From contig NZ_CP019113.1 in assembly GCF_001888805.2 (NCBI RefSeq), forward strand, positions 1,612,001-1,676,000: a DNA stretch of 64,000 nt, in the 5' to 3' direction. The notes under the pieces were generated by a model, which was not told the DNA's origin, searched no databases, and was given only the letters and a program-made list of their open reading frames with translations. The translations under genes and the position numbers were made by a program. The stretch comes from Enterobacter sp. SA187. Lineage in GTDB: Bacteria > Pseudomonadota > Gammaproteobacteria > Enterobacterales > Enterobacteriaceae. Positions 51,302-59,361 of the stretch are shown piece after piece (positions within the stretch are counted from its first letter, which is position 1; the number at the start of each line of letters is the position of its first letter).

Positions 51302-53614
51302 CTAAGGCGCAGGGGTGATTTTCAGCTCCACCAGCCCTATCCCCAGCCTGCGCTGAAGAGTTTCTGCCAGCGTGACGCCACGGCCTTCCTCATCAACAGG
51401 CTCGCTGTCGGGCGGCGTGATGATCAGTTCAGTCGGACCGCCGGTCGCGGAAAAGCGTACCGTTCGGGTGGAAATTTCACTACCAAATACCAGGCTATGT
51501 TCTTCTTGTCCGGCGCGCACAAGAATCTTTTTCCCGATGTTAGCGGCAGAGGCTTTGGCTACCAGGGTAAGGTCAAAGGCGTCCGGCAAGGGACGTTTAT
51601 AAACCACGGTTACCGCCGGGTCGATATTGGCATTCGACCAGCGTCCCCAGTCCTCCTGCCACGAAATCCCCCGCACCGCCTTCACCTGTTGGGGGAACCC
51701 TTCAATGTCGAACATGATGCGATCCGCCGGATAACGCACACTGTCTGGCGTCTGATTAAGGCTTTTCACCCGCTGATGAATGTCCACGCGATCATCGTCG
51801 TGCTGCGGAAATGCCACTCTGGTCTGATAAACCGGCGTCGGGATTCTCCGCACGCTCACCGCCGACTCCAGCGTGCCTTCCGCTAAGCAGAGTTCCCGTG
51901 CGGTCGCCAGCTCAGGCTTCCCCAGGCGGGCAATGCGAAAGCACTTATCGATCCACACAAAGCGATCCTCTGCCCCGAAATGGGCAAGGTATTTACTCAG
52001 CGGCGCGTTATAGGTGCCCGGAAGATAGGGCTGCACGCTGTCTTCCGTTACCTTGAAGAGCACCGGCAGGGTGTAGTTAAAATCGCCCAGCGACAGGCTG
52101 CCGCTCTGCTGATTAATCACTAACTGGTCAATCTTTTGCGGATCGCCCGACCATAAACGAATAATATCCGGCTCCCAGTCCAGCAGACGCGTTTCAAGGG
52201 ATGTATAGGTGGCGGACAGGGAGGGACGTGAAAGGGTACTGCGGCCAAGCCCGATGGCGTTATCGCCGCCGAGTAATTCCAGCACGGTGGCCCCGTTATC
52301 CATCGTATTACGTGGCCGGGAAATAACCTTCGTCTGTGAACGATCGCCGCGCAGAATAAAAAACAAATTTTCCCGCTGCGGTTGTTTTTGCGCAATCTGA
52401 CCGCCGATGGGCTCCATCGCCAGATGATCGGAGGACACCACGATCAGCGTATTTTTAAAGCCAGGCGACGCTTTGATCTTATTAATCAGCGTGGCGATAT
52501 TTTCCTGGCTGCACAGCACGGCGTTGAACGCCTCGTCTTTGCCCTCCTGCCAGCGTTTTTGCTGACAGCTTTTCGCAATGGATCCCACCGGCGGATGCGT
52601 ATCCACGGTTAAAGCAAAGAGCGCGAAAGGCTTATTTTGCGCGGTAAGCGTCTGGTATTTCTCCCAGACCGCATTAAGAGTGGTGTCATCGTGCAGACCC
52701 CAGTCATTGAGGTACGTCTTATCCGGCAGCGCGTCTTTTTGCTCCTGCAATCCGTCGACATGCTGAAAGCCATGCGTGTTAAAAAACGCCGCTTTACTGG
52801 CAAAACGCAGATCCGCGCCCTGATAAAAGTAATTGTCATAACCTGAGTTTTTAAGAATATCGCCAAGACATATCAGCGAGGGAAAAAAACTGCGCAGGTT
52901 ATCAGAGAAATTACGATCCATAGGGGAGAAGAAGGGAATACCGCACTGCGAGGCGACAATACCGCCAATGGTAAAATCTGTCCCCGGTAATTGCCTGGTG
53001 TCAGAAAAATCTAATGAAGATTTTCTGATAAGATTTAAATCGGGAACCAGCCGTGGGAATTTATTTTCGTCAAACAAGGTCCGCTCAAGACTTTCCGCAT
53101 AAATATACACCAGGTTATAAGCGGGATTATTTATCTTCGTGGCTGGTTTAATTAAATATTCAGGAAAGTCAGAATTAGCTTTACGGTACCGGGAATAAGC
53201 AATATCCGCAAGCTGGCCGGTGGCAGGCATCAGGCTGATTGCCGCCACTATTAATAGCATCGCCACACACATCAGGCCTTTGTGCCCGGCATGACCGGTG
53301 GCGCGCATAAACAACCAGCCCAGTAACAGCATACTGACGATCATACAGGCGGCCAGTCCTGCGGCGGGTAACAGATACTGGGCGATCCCGGCGCCGGTCA
53401 GGTTATCCGTCAGCGTATAAACGGCGGCGCGGTTAATGCCGGCGCCGGTAAAATAATTACAGCCGAAATATAAAATATTAAGCAGCAGATAAATGAGCGA
53501 ACCGACCATCGTTGCCCGACGCCAGCCTTTTTGCTGTCCTGCGGTGCGCAGGAAGAGGATCAGCCCTGTAAAAAACAGGACGAAATGCAAATAACTGTTC
53601 AAAGCCAACTCCAT
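51302..53614 (-). CDS. OpgB-like phosphoglycerol transferase (second copy)
   Basis: 770-aa membrane enzyme collinear with E. coli phosphoglycerol transferase I (OpgB/MdoB, 763 aa), which moves phosphoglycerol from phosphatidylglycerol to osmoregulated periplasmic glucans. Four N-terminal TM helices (within 1-130) precede a periplasmic alkaline-phosphatase/sulfatase domain. Catalytic and metal motifs are NLVYIYAESLERTLFDE (Thr nucleophile), QLPGTDFTIGGIVASQCGIPF, and VVSSDHLAME. The C-terminal OpgB-specific part is present (KPLPDAFDLTLVAKASAANIG). Divergence from OpgB and this location (opgB maps elsewhere in E. coli) argue for a paralogue. AT-rich codons in 52950-53170 differ from neighbours. 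Confidence 0.87.
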   Translation of the reverse strand: MELALNSYLHFVLFFTGLILFLRTAGQQKGWRRATMVGSLIYLLLNILYFGCNYFTGAGINRAAVYTLTDNLTGAGIAQYLLPAAGLAACMIVSMLLLGWLFMRATGHAGHKGLMCVAMLLIVAAISLMPATGQLADIAYSRYRKANSDFPEYLIKPATKINNPAYNLVYIYAESLERTLFDENKFPRLVPDLNLIRKSSLDFSDTRQLPGTDFTIGGIVASQCGIPFFSPMDRNFSDNLRSFFPSLICLGDILKNSGYDNYFYQGADLRFASKAAFFNTHGFQHVDGLQEQKDALPDKTYLNDWGLHDDTTLNAVWEKYQTLTAQNKPFALFALTVDTHPPVGSIAKSCQQKRWQEGKDEAFNAVLCSQENIATLINKIKASPGFKNTLIVVSSDHLAMEPIGGQIAQKQPQRENLFFILRGDRSQTKVISRPRNTMDNGATVLELLGGDNAIGLGRSTLSRPSLSATYTSLETRLLDWEPDIIRLWSGDPQKIDQLVINQQSGSLSLGDFNYTLPVLFKVTEDSVQPYLPGTYNAPLSKYLAHFGAEDRFVWIDKCFRIARLGKPELATARELCLAEGTLESAVSVRRIPTPVYQTRVAFPQHDDDRVDIHQRVKSLNQTPDSVRYPADRIMFDIEGFPQQVKAVRGISWQEDWGRWSNANIDPAVTVVYKRPLPDAFDLTLVAKASAANIGKKILVRAGQEEHSLVFGSEISTRTVRFSATGGPTELIITPPDSEPVDEEGRGVTLAETLQRRLGIGLVELKITPAP

Positions 53615-53671
53615 TTAGCTCAGATTATCCCCAAAATCCGGGATACAGCAATACTGATATATTTAGTTAAT

Positions 53672-53708
53672 GAATAAAAAAACGGACCCTGCTGTTGGCG
53701 GGTCCGTT
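53672..53708 (-). terminator. Rho-independent terminator after ppa
   Basis: AACGGACCC / GGGTCCGTT stem (53681-53708) followed in the minus direction by TTTTTTTATTC. It ends the ppa transcript before the OpgB-like gene. Confidence 0.9.
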
Positions 53709-53743
53709 GATAGTAATACTTTAAATAAACCCGCTATACGGAA

Positions 53744-54274
53744 TTATTTCTTCGCTGCGCGCTCGAAAGAGGCCACGATTTCAGCTTTAGCCGCTTCGGC
53801 GTTGTCCCAGCCGTCCACTTTCACCCATTTGCCTTTTTCGAGATCTTTGTAGTGCTCGAAGAAGTGAGTGATCTGCGCTTTCAGCAGTTCCGGCAGGTCG
53901 TTCACATCTTTGATGTGATCGTATTCTTTGCTCAGTTTAGTGTGCGGAACCGCAACCAGCTTGGCGTCTTCGCCCGCTTCGTCGGTCATTTTCAGCACGC
54001 CAACCGGACGGCAGCGTACAACAGAGCCTGGCTGTAACGGGTACGGCGTCGGTACCAGCACGTCTACCGGGTCGCCGTCCAGAGACAGGGTGTTGTTGAT
54101 GTAGCCGTAGTTGCACGGATAGAACATTGCAGTCGACATGAAGCGGTCAACAAAAAGCGCGCCGGTGTCTTTGTCGATTTCGTATTTGATCGGATCGGCA
54201 TTGGCCGGGATCTCGATAACAACGTAGATGTCTTCTGGCAGATCTTTGCCGGCAGGTACGTTCAATAAGCTCAT
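53744..54274 (-). CDS. ppa: Inorganic pyrophosphatase Ppa
   Basis: Family I soluble pyrophosphatase, 176 aa, hexameric and Mg2+-dependent, hydrolysing PPi released by biosynthesis. MSLLNVPAGKDLPEDIYVVIEIPANADPIKYEIDKDTGALFVDRF and the signature DGDPVDVLVPTPYPL (metal-binding aspartates) match E. coli. The ATG at 54274 follows AAAGGAAACAAAC; the upstream extension to 54508 is non-coding. Codon usage is of the highly expressed type. Confidence 0.98.
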   Translation of the reverse strand: MSLLNVPAGKDLPEDIYVVIEIPANADPIKYEIDKDTGALFVDRFMSTAMFYPCNYGYINNTLSLDGDPVDVLVPTPYPLQPGSVVRCRPVGVLKMTDEAGEDAKLVAVPHTKLSKEYDHIKDVNDLPELLKAQITHFFEHYKDLEKGKWVKVDGWDNAEAAKAEIVASFERAAKK

Positions 54275-54673
54275 GTTTGTTTCCTTTAAAATGTGTGCAA
54301 ACAAGTGCCGGGTATTATAGCTAACTCCCTGGGAAAGTCTCTGGCTGTTTTCAGCCGTGTCGTCTGTTGATAACGGATTCAGGAGCAATCTGACGCGCGG
54401 ATTGTCCATAAAGTTAGCTGCATACTGAATAAATTTGTGGAAGCGTTTACACAGCGCGATTTGCGACACCGTAAAACGCAAAAATTCCGCAAATGCCAGG
54501 TATGTCATAGGTCTGTTAAAACATCACTTTTCGCGCGCTGGATCTCATCTGGTTGTTAACCTTTCGTTCACTTTTCTGAAGTGTGATGTAACGCATTCTG
54601 TTACATCTCTGGTTGTCTATAGTGTCCGGGCAGGTGAAGTTATAGCCAACAATAACCCTACGAGGATGTCCCT
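54275..54673. promoter_or_regulatory. ppa-ytfQ divergent control region with a 23-bp palindrome
   Basis: This 399-bp gap holds no gene. Toward ytfQ there is a perfect 8-7-8 inverted repeat GATGTAAC ... GTTACATC (54585-54607). A TATAGT -10-like hexamer follows at 54618-54623, so the palindrome overlaps the -35 position. The likely transcript starts about 45 bp before the ytfQ ATG. The regulator is not identifiable from the sequence; it is not a GalR/GalS-type operator. Confidence 0.6.
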
Positions 54674-55630
54674 ATGTGGAAGCGCTTACTTCTTGTCACA
54701 GCAGTTTCGGCAGCCATGTCGTCTATGGCGATGGCCGCACCCTTAACCGTCGGTTTTTCGCAGGTCGGATCTGAATCCGGCTGGCGCGCCGCAGAAACCA
54801 GCGTTGCGAAAAGCGAAGCGGAAAAGCGTGGAATTACCCTGAAAATTGCCGATGGTCAGCAAAAACAGGAGAACCAGATCAAAGCCGTTCGTTCCTTTAT
54901 TGCCCAGGGCGTGGATGCGATCTTTATCGCGCCTGTGGTGGCGACAGGCTGGGAGCCGGTCCTGAAAGAAGCGAAAGAGGCGGAGATCCCGGTCTTCCTG
55001 CTTGACCGTAATATTGATGTGAAAGATAAGTCGCTCTACATGACCACAGTGACCGCCGACAACGTACTGGAAGGCCGCTTGATCGGCGAATGGCTGGCGA
55101 AAACCGTCGGCGACAAACAGTGTAACGTCGTGGAGTTGCAGGGCACCGTTGGCGCAAGCGTAGCCATCGACCGTAAGAAAGGTTTCGCCGAGGCGATCAG
55201 CAAAACGTCGAATATCAAAATCATCCGTTCCCAGTCCGGCGACTTCACCCGCAGTAAAGGGAAAGAGGTCATGGAAAGCTTCATCAAGGCGGAAAACAAC
55301 GGCAAAAATATCTGCATGGTTTACGCCCATAACGACGACATGGCGATCGGCGCGATCCAGGCGATCAAAGAAGCGGGCCTCAAACCGGGCAAAGACATTC
55401 TGACCGGCTCCATCGACGGCGTGCCGGATATTTATAAAGCGATGATCGACGGCGAAGCCAACGCCAGCGTTGAGCTGACGCCGAACATGGCCGGCCCGGC
55501 CTTCGATGCGCTGGAAAAATTCAAAAAAGACGGCACGCAGCCGGAAAAAGTCACCATCACCAAATCGACGCTCTACCTGCCGGATACCGCGAAAGAAGAG
55601 TTAGAGAAGAAGAAAAACATGGGCTACTAA
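54674..55630 (+). CDS. ytfQ: Galactofuranose ABC transporter substrate-binding protein YtfQ
   Basis: Periplasmic sugar-binding protein (Peripla_BP_4, RbsB-like), 318 aa. The signal peptide (about 1-22, SSMAMA-A) is followed by LTVGFSQVGSESGWRAAETSVAKSEAEKRGITLKIADGQQKQENQIKAVRSFIAQGVDAIFIAPVV. E. coli YtfQ binds galactofuranose and galactopyranose. The ATG has ACGAGGATGTCCCT upstream. The gap to ytfR is filled by a REP pair, which may protect the abundant ytfQ message. Confidence 0.97.
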   Translation: MWKRLLLVTAVSAAMSSMAMAAPLTVGFSQVGSESGWRAAETSVAKSEAEKRGITLKIADGQQKQENQIKAVRSFIAQGVDAIFIAPVVATGWEPVLKEAKEAEIPVFLLDRNIDVKDKSLYMTTVTADNVLEGRLIGEWLAKTVGDKQCNVVELQGTVGASVAIDRKKGFAEAISKTSNIKIIRSQSGDFTRSKGKEVMESFIKAENNGKNICMVYAHNDDMAIGAIQAIKEAGLKPGKDILTGSIDGVPDIYKAMIDGEANASVELTPNMAGPAFDALEKFKKDGTQPEKVTITKSTLYLPDTAKEELEKKKNMGY

Positions 55631-55633
55631 GCC

Positions 55634-55712
55634 TTTAACCTGCCGGGTGACGCTGCGCTTACTGACCTGAGACGTGCTTTTACAGGCCGGTAAGCGTAGC
55701 GCCATCCGGTTT
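55634..55712. repeat. BIME inside the ytfQRT-yjfF operon
   Basis: REP units TGCCGGGTGACGCTGCGCTTA (from 55641) and GGCCGGTAAGCGTAGCGCC (from 55685) lie in inverted orientation within the 97-bp ytfQ-ytfR gap. Confidence 0.85.
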
Positions 55713-55727
55713 GACGCAGGGGGAACC

Positions 55728-57230
55728 ATGACCACAGAACAACACCAGGAAATCCTCCGGACAGAGGGCTTAAGCAAATTCTTCCCCGGCGTGAAGGCGC
55801 TGGATAACGTCGATTTCAGCCTCAGGCGCGGCGAAATCATGGCGCTGCTCGGTGAAAACGGCGCGGGAAAATCGACGCTGATTAAGGCGCTGACCGGGGT
55901 CTATCACGCCGATCGCGGCGCTATTTATCTGGAAGGCGAACGCATCGCGCCCAAAAATACCGCCCATGCCCAGCAACTGGGGATCGGCACCGTTTATCAG
56001 GAAGTGAACCTGCTGCCGAACATGTCGGTGGCGGATAACCTGTTTATTGGCCGCGAACCCCGGCGATTCGGTTTTTTGCGCCGTAAAGAGATGGAAAAAC
56101 GCGCCACCGCACTGATGGAGTCCTACGGCTTCTCCCTCGACGTGCGTGAACCGCTGAACCGGTTTTCCGTGGCGATGCAGCAGATCGTCGCCATTTGCCG
56201 CGCCATCGATCTCTCGGCAAAAGTGCTGATCCTTGATGAACCTACCGCCAGCCTGGATACCCAGGAAGTGGAGATGCTGTTTACCCTGATGCGTCAGTTG
56301 CGCGACCAGGGCGTGAGCCTGGTTTTTGTCACTCACTTTCTCGATCAGGTGTATGAGGTCAGCGACCGCATCACCGTACTGCGCAACGGCAGCTTTGTCG
56401 GCTGCAAAGAAACGCGCGAGCTGCCGCAAATCGAGCTGGTCAAAATGATGCTTGGCCGCGAGCTGGATAACAACGCGCTGCAACGCGCCGGGCGCACGCT
56501 GCTCAGCGACAGACCGGTCGCCGCATTCAAAGACTTTGGTAAAAAAGGCGTTATTGCTCCCTTCGATCTGGAGGTTCGCCCGGGTGAGATCGTTGGCCTG
56601 GCGGGACTGTTAGGCTCCGGACGCACCGAAACCGCCGAGGTGATCTTCGGTATCAAACCCGCCGATCAGGGCACCGCGCTGATCAAGGGCAAACCGCAAA
56701 CGCTGCGCTCGCCGCATCAGGCTTCCTGCCTCGGCATCGGTTTTTGCCCTGAAGACCGCAAAACCGACGGCATTATCGCCGCCGCCTCGGTGCGGGAGAA
56801 TATCATTCTGGCGCTACAGGCCCAGCGCGGCTGGCTGCGGCCGATCCCGCGCAAAGAGCAGAACGAGATCGCGGCGCGCTTTATTCGCCAGCTGGGGATC
56901 CGCACACCGAGTGCAGAGCAGCCGATTGAATTTCTCTCCGGCGGCAATCAGCAAAAAGTGCTGCTCTCCCGCTGGCTGCTGACGCGGCCGCAGTTCCTCA
57001 TCCTCGACGAACCGACGCGCGGCATTGACGTGGGGGCCCACGCCGAGATCATCCGCCTTATCGAAACCCTCTGCGCCGACGGCCTGGCGCTGCTGGTCAT
57101 CTCCTCCGAACTGGAAGAACTGGTCGGCTATGCCGATCGGGTGATCATCATGCGCGATCGCAAACAGATCGCGGAGATCCCGCTGGCGGAACTTACCGTG
57201 CCGGCGATCATGAACGCCATTGCGGCCTAA
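55728..57230 (+). CDS. ytfR: Galactofuranose ABC transporter ATPase YtfR
   Basis: Double-ABC sugar ATPase (RbsA/MglA class), 500 aa. The N-terminal half has Walker A GENGAGKST and signature FSVAMQQIV, then Walker B ILDEPTASLD. The second half has the degenerate AGLLGSGRTE loop, FLSGGNQQKVLLSR and LILDEPTRGIDVGAHAEI. As usual in this class the second Walker A is non-canonical. ATG 55728 has GGGGGAACC upstream; the frame extends into the REP region but without a start context. Confidence 0.97.
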   Translation: MTTEQHQEILRTEGLSKFFPGVKALDNVDFSLRRGEIMALLGENGAGKSTLIKALTGVYHADRGAIYLEGERIAPKNTAHAQQLGIGTVYQEVNLLPNMSVADNLFIGREPRRFGFLRRKEMEKRATALMESYGFSLDVREPLNRFSVAMQQIVAICRAIDLSAKVLILDEPTASLDTQEVEMLFTLMRQLRDQGVSLVFVTHFLDQVYEVSDRITVLRNGSFVGCKETRELPQIELVKMMLGRELDNNALQRAGRTLLSDRPVAAFKDFGKKGVIAPFDLEVRPGEIVGLAGLLGSGRTETAEVIFGIKPADQGTALIKGKPQTLRSPHQASCLGIGFCPEDRKTDGIIAAASVRENIILALQAQRGWLRPIPRKEQNEIAARFIRQLGIRTPSAEQPIEFLSGGNQQKVLLSRWLLTRPQFLILDEPTRGIDVGAHAEIIRLIETLCADGLALLVISSELEELVGYADRVIIMRDRKQIAEIPLAELTVPAIMNAIAA

Positions 57231-57240
57231 GGAGAAGCAT

Positions 57241-58266
57241 GTGATGCCTCAATCTCTGCCCCGCGCGGGGGAACCTAAACGCCGCTTCAGCTGGCCGGTG
57301 GGGACGCCGCAAATTATTGCGCTGTTACTGGTGCTGGTGGTCGACAGCCTGGTCGCGCCGCACTTTTATCAGGTGATTTTGCAGGATGGCCGCCTGTTCG
57401 GCAGCCCGATCGACATTCTTAACCGCGCCGCGCCCGTTGCGCTGCTGGCGATTGGTATGACGCTGGTGATCGCCACCGGCGGCATCGATCTTTCCGTCGG
57501 CGCGGTGATGGCCATCGCTGGCGCGACGGCGGCCTCAATGACCGTCGCCGGACACAGCCTGCCGGTGGTGATACTGGCTGCGCTGGGATCCGGCGTGCTG
57601 GCGGGATTGTGGAATGGCGTGCTGGTGGCAATCTTAAAGATCCAGCCCTTTGTCGCCACGCTGATCCTGATGGTCGCCGGACGCGGCGTGGCGCAGCTCA
57701 TCACCTCCGGGCAGATCGTCACTTTTGACGCGCCCAGCCTGTCGTGGCTTGGCAGCGGCTCGCTGCTGCTGTTTCCGACGCCGGTGATGATTGCGCTGTT
57801 AACGCTTATCCTGTTCTGGCTGTTCACCCGTAAAACGGCGCTCGGCATGTTTATCGAAGCGGTGGGGATCAACATCCGCGCGGCGAAAAACGCTGGCGTG
57901 AATACCCGTATGGTGGTGATGCTGACCTACGTGCTGAGCGGCCTGTGCGCGGCCATTGCCGGTATTATCGTCACCGCCGATATTCGCGGGGCCGATGCGA
58001 ATAACGCCGGGCTGTGGCTGGAGCTGGACGCTATTCTGGCGGTAGTGATCGGCGGCGCGTCGCTGATGGGCGGACGCTTTAATCTGCTGCTGTCGGTGGT
58101 GGGGGCGCTGATCATCCAGGGGATGAATACCGGCATCCTGCTCTCCGGCTTCCCGGCTGAACTCAACCAGGTGGTGAAAGCCGTCGTGGTGCTGTGCGTG
58201 CTGATTGTCCAGTCGCCGCGCTTTATTTCCTTCATTAAACGGAGCCGTGGTCATGATCAAACGTAA
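57241..58266 (+). CDS. ytfT: Galactofuranose ABC transporter permease YtfT
   Basis: BPD_transp_2 permease, 341 aa, with about 8-10 helices. AAPVALLAIGMTLVIATGGIDLSVGAVMAIAGATAA and ILAVVIGGASLMGGRFNLLLSVVGALIIQGMNTGILLSG match E. coli YtfT. Start is GTG 57241 immediately followed by ATG 57244; AAGGAG is 6 and 9 bp upstream respectively, and E. coli YtfT begins MMPQ, consistent with the GTG. It heterodimerises with YjfF, whose gene overlaps the 3' end by 14 bp. Confidence 0.96.
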   Translation: MMPQSLPRAGEPKRRFSWPVGTPQIIALLLVLVVDSLVAPHFYQVILQDGRLFGSPIDILNRAAPVALLAIGMTLVIATGGIDLSVGAVMAIAGATAASMTVAGHSLPVVILAALGSGVLAGLWNGVLVAILKIQPFVATLILMVAGRGVAQLITSGQIVTFDAPSLSWLGSGSLLLFPTPVMIALLTLILFWLFTRKTALGMFIEAVGINIRAAKNAGVNTRMVVMLTYVLSGLCAAIAGIIVTADIRGADANNAGLWLELDAILAVVIGGASLMGGRFNLLLSVVGALIIQGMNTGILLSGFPAELNQVVKAVVVLCVLIVQSPRFISFIKRSRGHDQT

Positions 58267-59254
58267 CTTACCGCTGATGATCACGCTTGGCGTGTTCGTG
58301 CTCGGCTATCTGTATTGCCTGACGCAATTTCCCGGCTTTGCCTCCACGCGGGTGATCTGCAACATCCTGACGGATAACGCCTTTCTCGGCATTATCGCCG
58401 TCGGCATGACCTTTGTGATCCTCTCCGGCGGTATCGATCTGTCGGTCGGTTCGGTGATCGCCTTTACCGGCGTCTTCCTTGCCAAAGCGATCGGCTTCTG
58501 GGGCATCTCGCCGCTGGTGGCCTTCCCGCTGGTGCTGGCGATGGGCTGCGCCTTTGGCGCTTTTATGGGGCTTTTAATCGACGGGCTTAAAATCCCGGCC
58601 TTTATTATCACCCTGGCGGGAATGTTCTTTCTGCGCGGCGTCAGCTATCTGGTGTCTGAAGAATCCATTCCCATTAACCACCCGGTGTACGACACGCTTT
58701 CAAGCCTGGCGTGGAAAATCCCCGGCGGCGGGCGGCTCAGCGCCATGGGGCTGCTGATGCTCGGCGTGGTGGTGATCGGCATTTTCCTCGCGCACCGCAC
58801 GCGCTTTGGCAATCAGGTGTACGCCATCGGCGGCAGCGCCACCTCGGCGAATCTGATGGGGGTGTCCACGCGCAGTACCACTATTCGTATTTATATGCTC
58901 TCTACCGGTCTTGCAACCCTCGCAGGTATTGTCTTCTCGGTTTACACCCAGGCAGGCTATGCGCTGGCAGGGGTCGGCGTGGAGCTGGACGCCATCGCGT
59001 CGGTGGTGATTGGCGGCACGCTGTTAAGCGGCGGCGTCGGCACGGTACTGGGGACGCTGTTCGGCGTGGCCATTCAGGGGCTGATCCAGACCTATATCAA
59101 CTTTGACGGCACGCTCAGCTCCTGGTGGACGAAGATCGCCATCGGCATCCTGCTGTTTATTTTTATCGCGTTACAGCGCGGCCTGACCGTCCTTTGGGAG
59201 AATCGCCAGAGCTCGCCGGTAACACGTATCAGCACGGCGGCAACAAAGCCATAA
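58253..59254 (+). CDS. yjfF: Galactofuranose ABC transporter permease YjfF
   Basis: Second permease of the importer, 333 aa. FLGIIAVGMTFVILSGGIDLSVGSVIAFTGVFLAKA and LDAIASVVIGGTLLSGGVGTVLGTLFGVAIQGLIQTYINF are the paired conserved loops of BPD_transp_2 proteins. The ATG at 58253 follows ACGGAGCCGTGGTC and overlaps ytfT by 14 bp; the upstream extension to 58205 is ytfT read out of frame. Last gene of the operon; in E. coli fbp follows directly, here a chemoreceptor intervenes. Confidence 0.96.
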   Translation: MIKRNLPLMITLGVFVLGYLYCLTQFPGFASTRVICNILTDNAFLGIIAVGMTFVILSGGIDLSVGSVIAFTGVFLAKAIGFWGISPLVAFPLVLAMGCAFGAFMGLLIDGLKIPAFIITLAGMFFLRGVSYLVSEESIPINHPVYDTLSSLAWKIPGGGRLSAMGLLMLGVVVIGIFLAHRTRFGNQVYAIGGSATSANLMGVSTRSTTIRIYMLSTGLATLAGIVFSVYTQAGYALAGVGVELDAIASVVIGGTLLSGGVGTVLGTLFGVAIQGLIQTYINFDGTLSSWWTKIAIGILLFIFIALQRGLTVLWENRQSSPVTRISTAATKP

Positions 59255-59278
59255 CGCACTGAATTGGTTAAAAAACGT

Positions 59279-59305
59279 TAAAGATTTTCCGGTGGCAGCC
59301 GATAA
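59279..59305 (+). promoter_or_regulatory. Consensus sigma-28 (FliA) promoter of the third chemoreceptor
   Basis: TAAA (59279-59282), exactly 15 bp, then GCCGATAA (59298-59305): a full match to the flagellar class 3 consensus. It lies 57 bp upstream of the ATG. Confidence 0.93.
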
Positions 59306-59361
59306 CTCAAAATTACGCTCTGTTTGCGCCACGAAGTATCCCTGCTACCGGAATCATCATC

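Noticed and set aside
57220..57240. Earlier ytfT start inside the end of ytfR
   Set aside because: The GTG/ATG pair at 57241/57244 has AAGGAG at correct spacing and matches the E. coli protein length.
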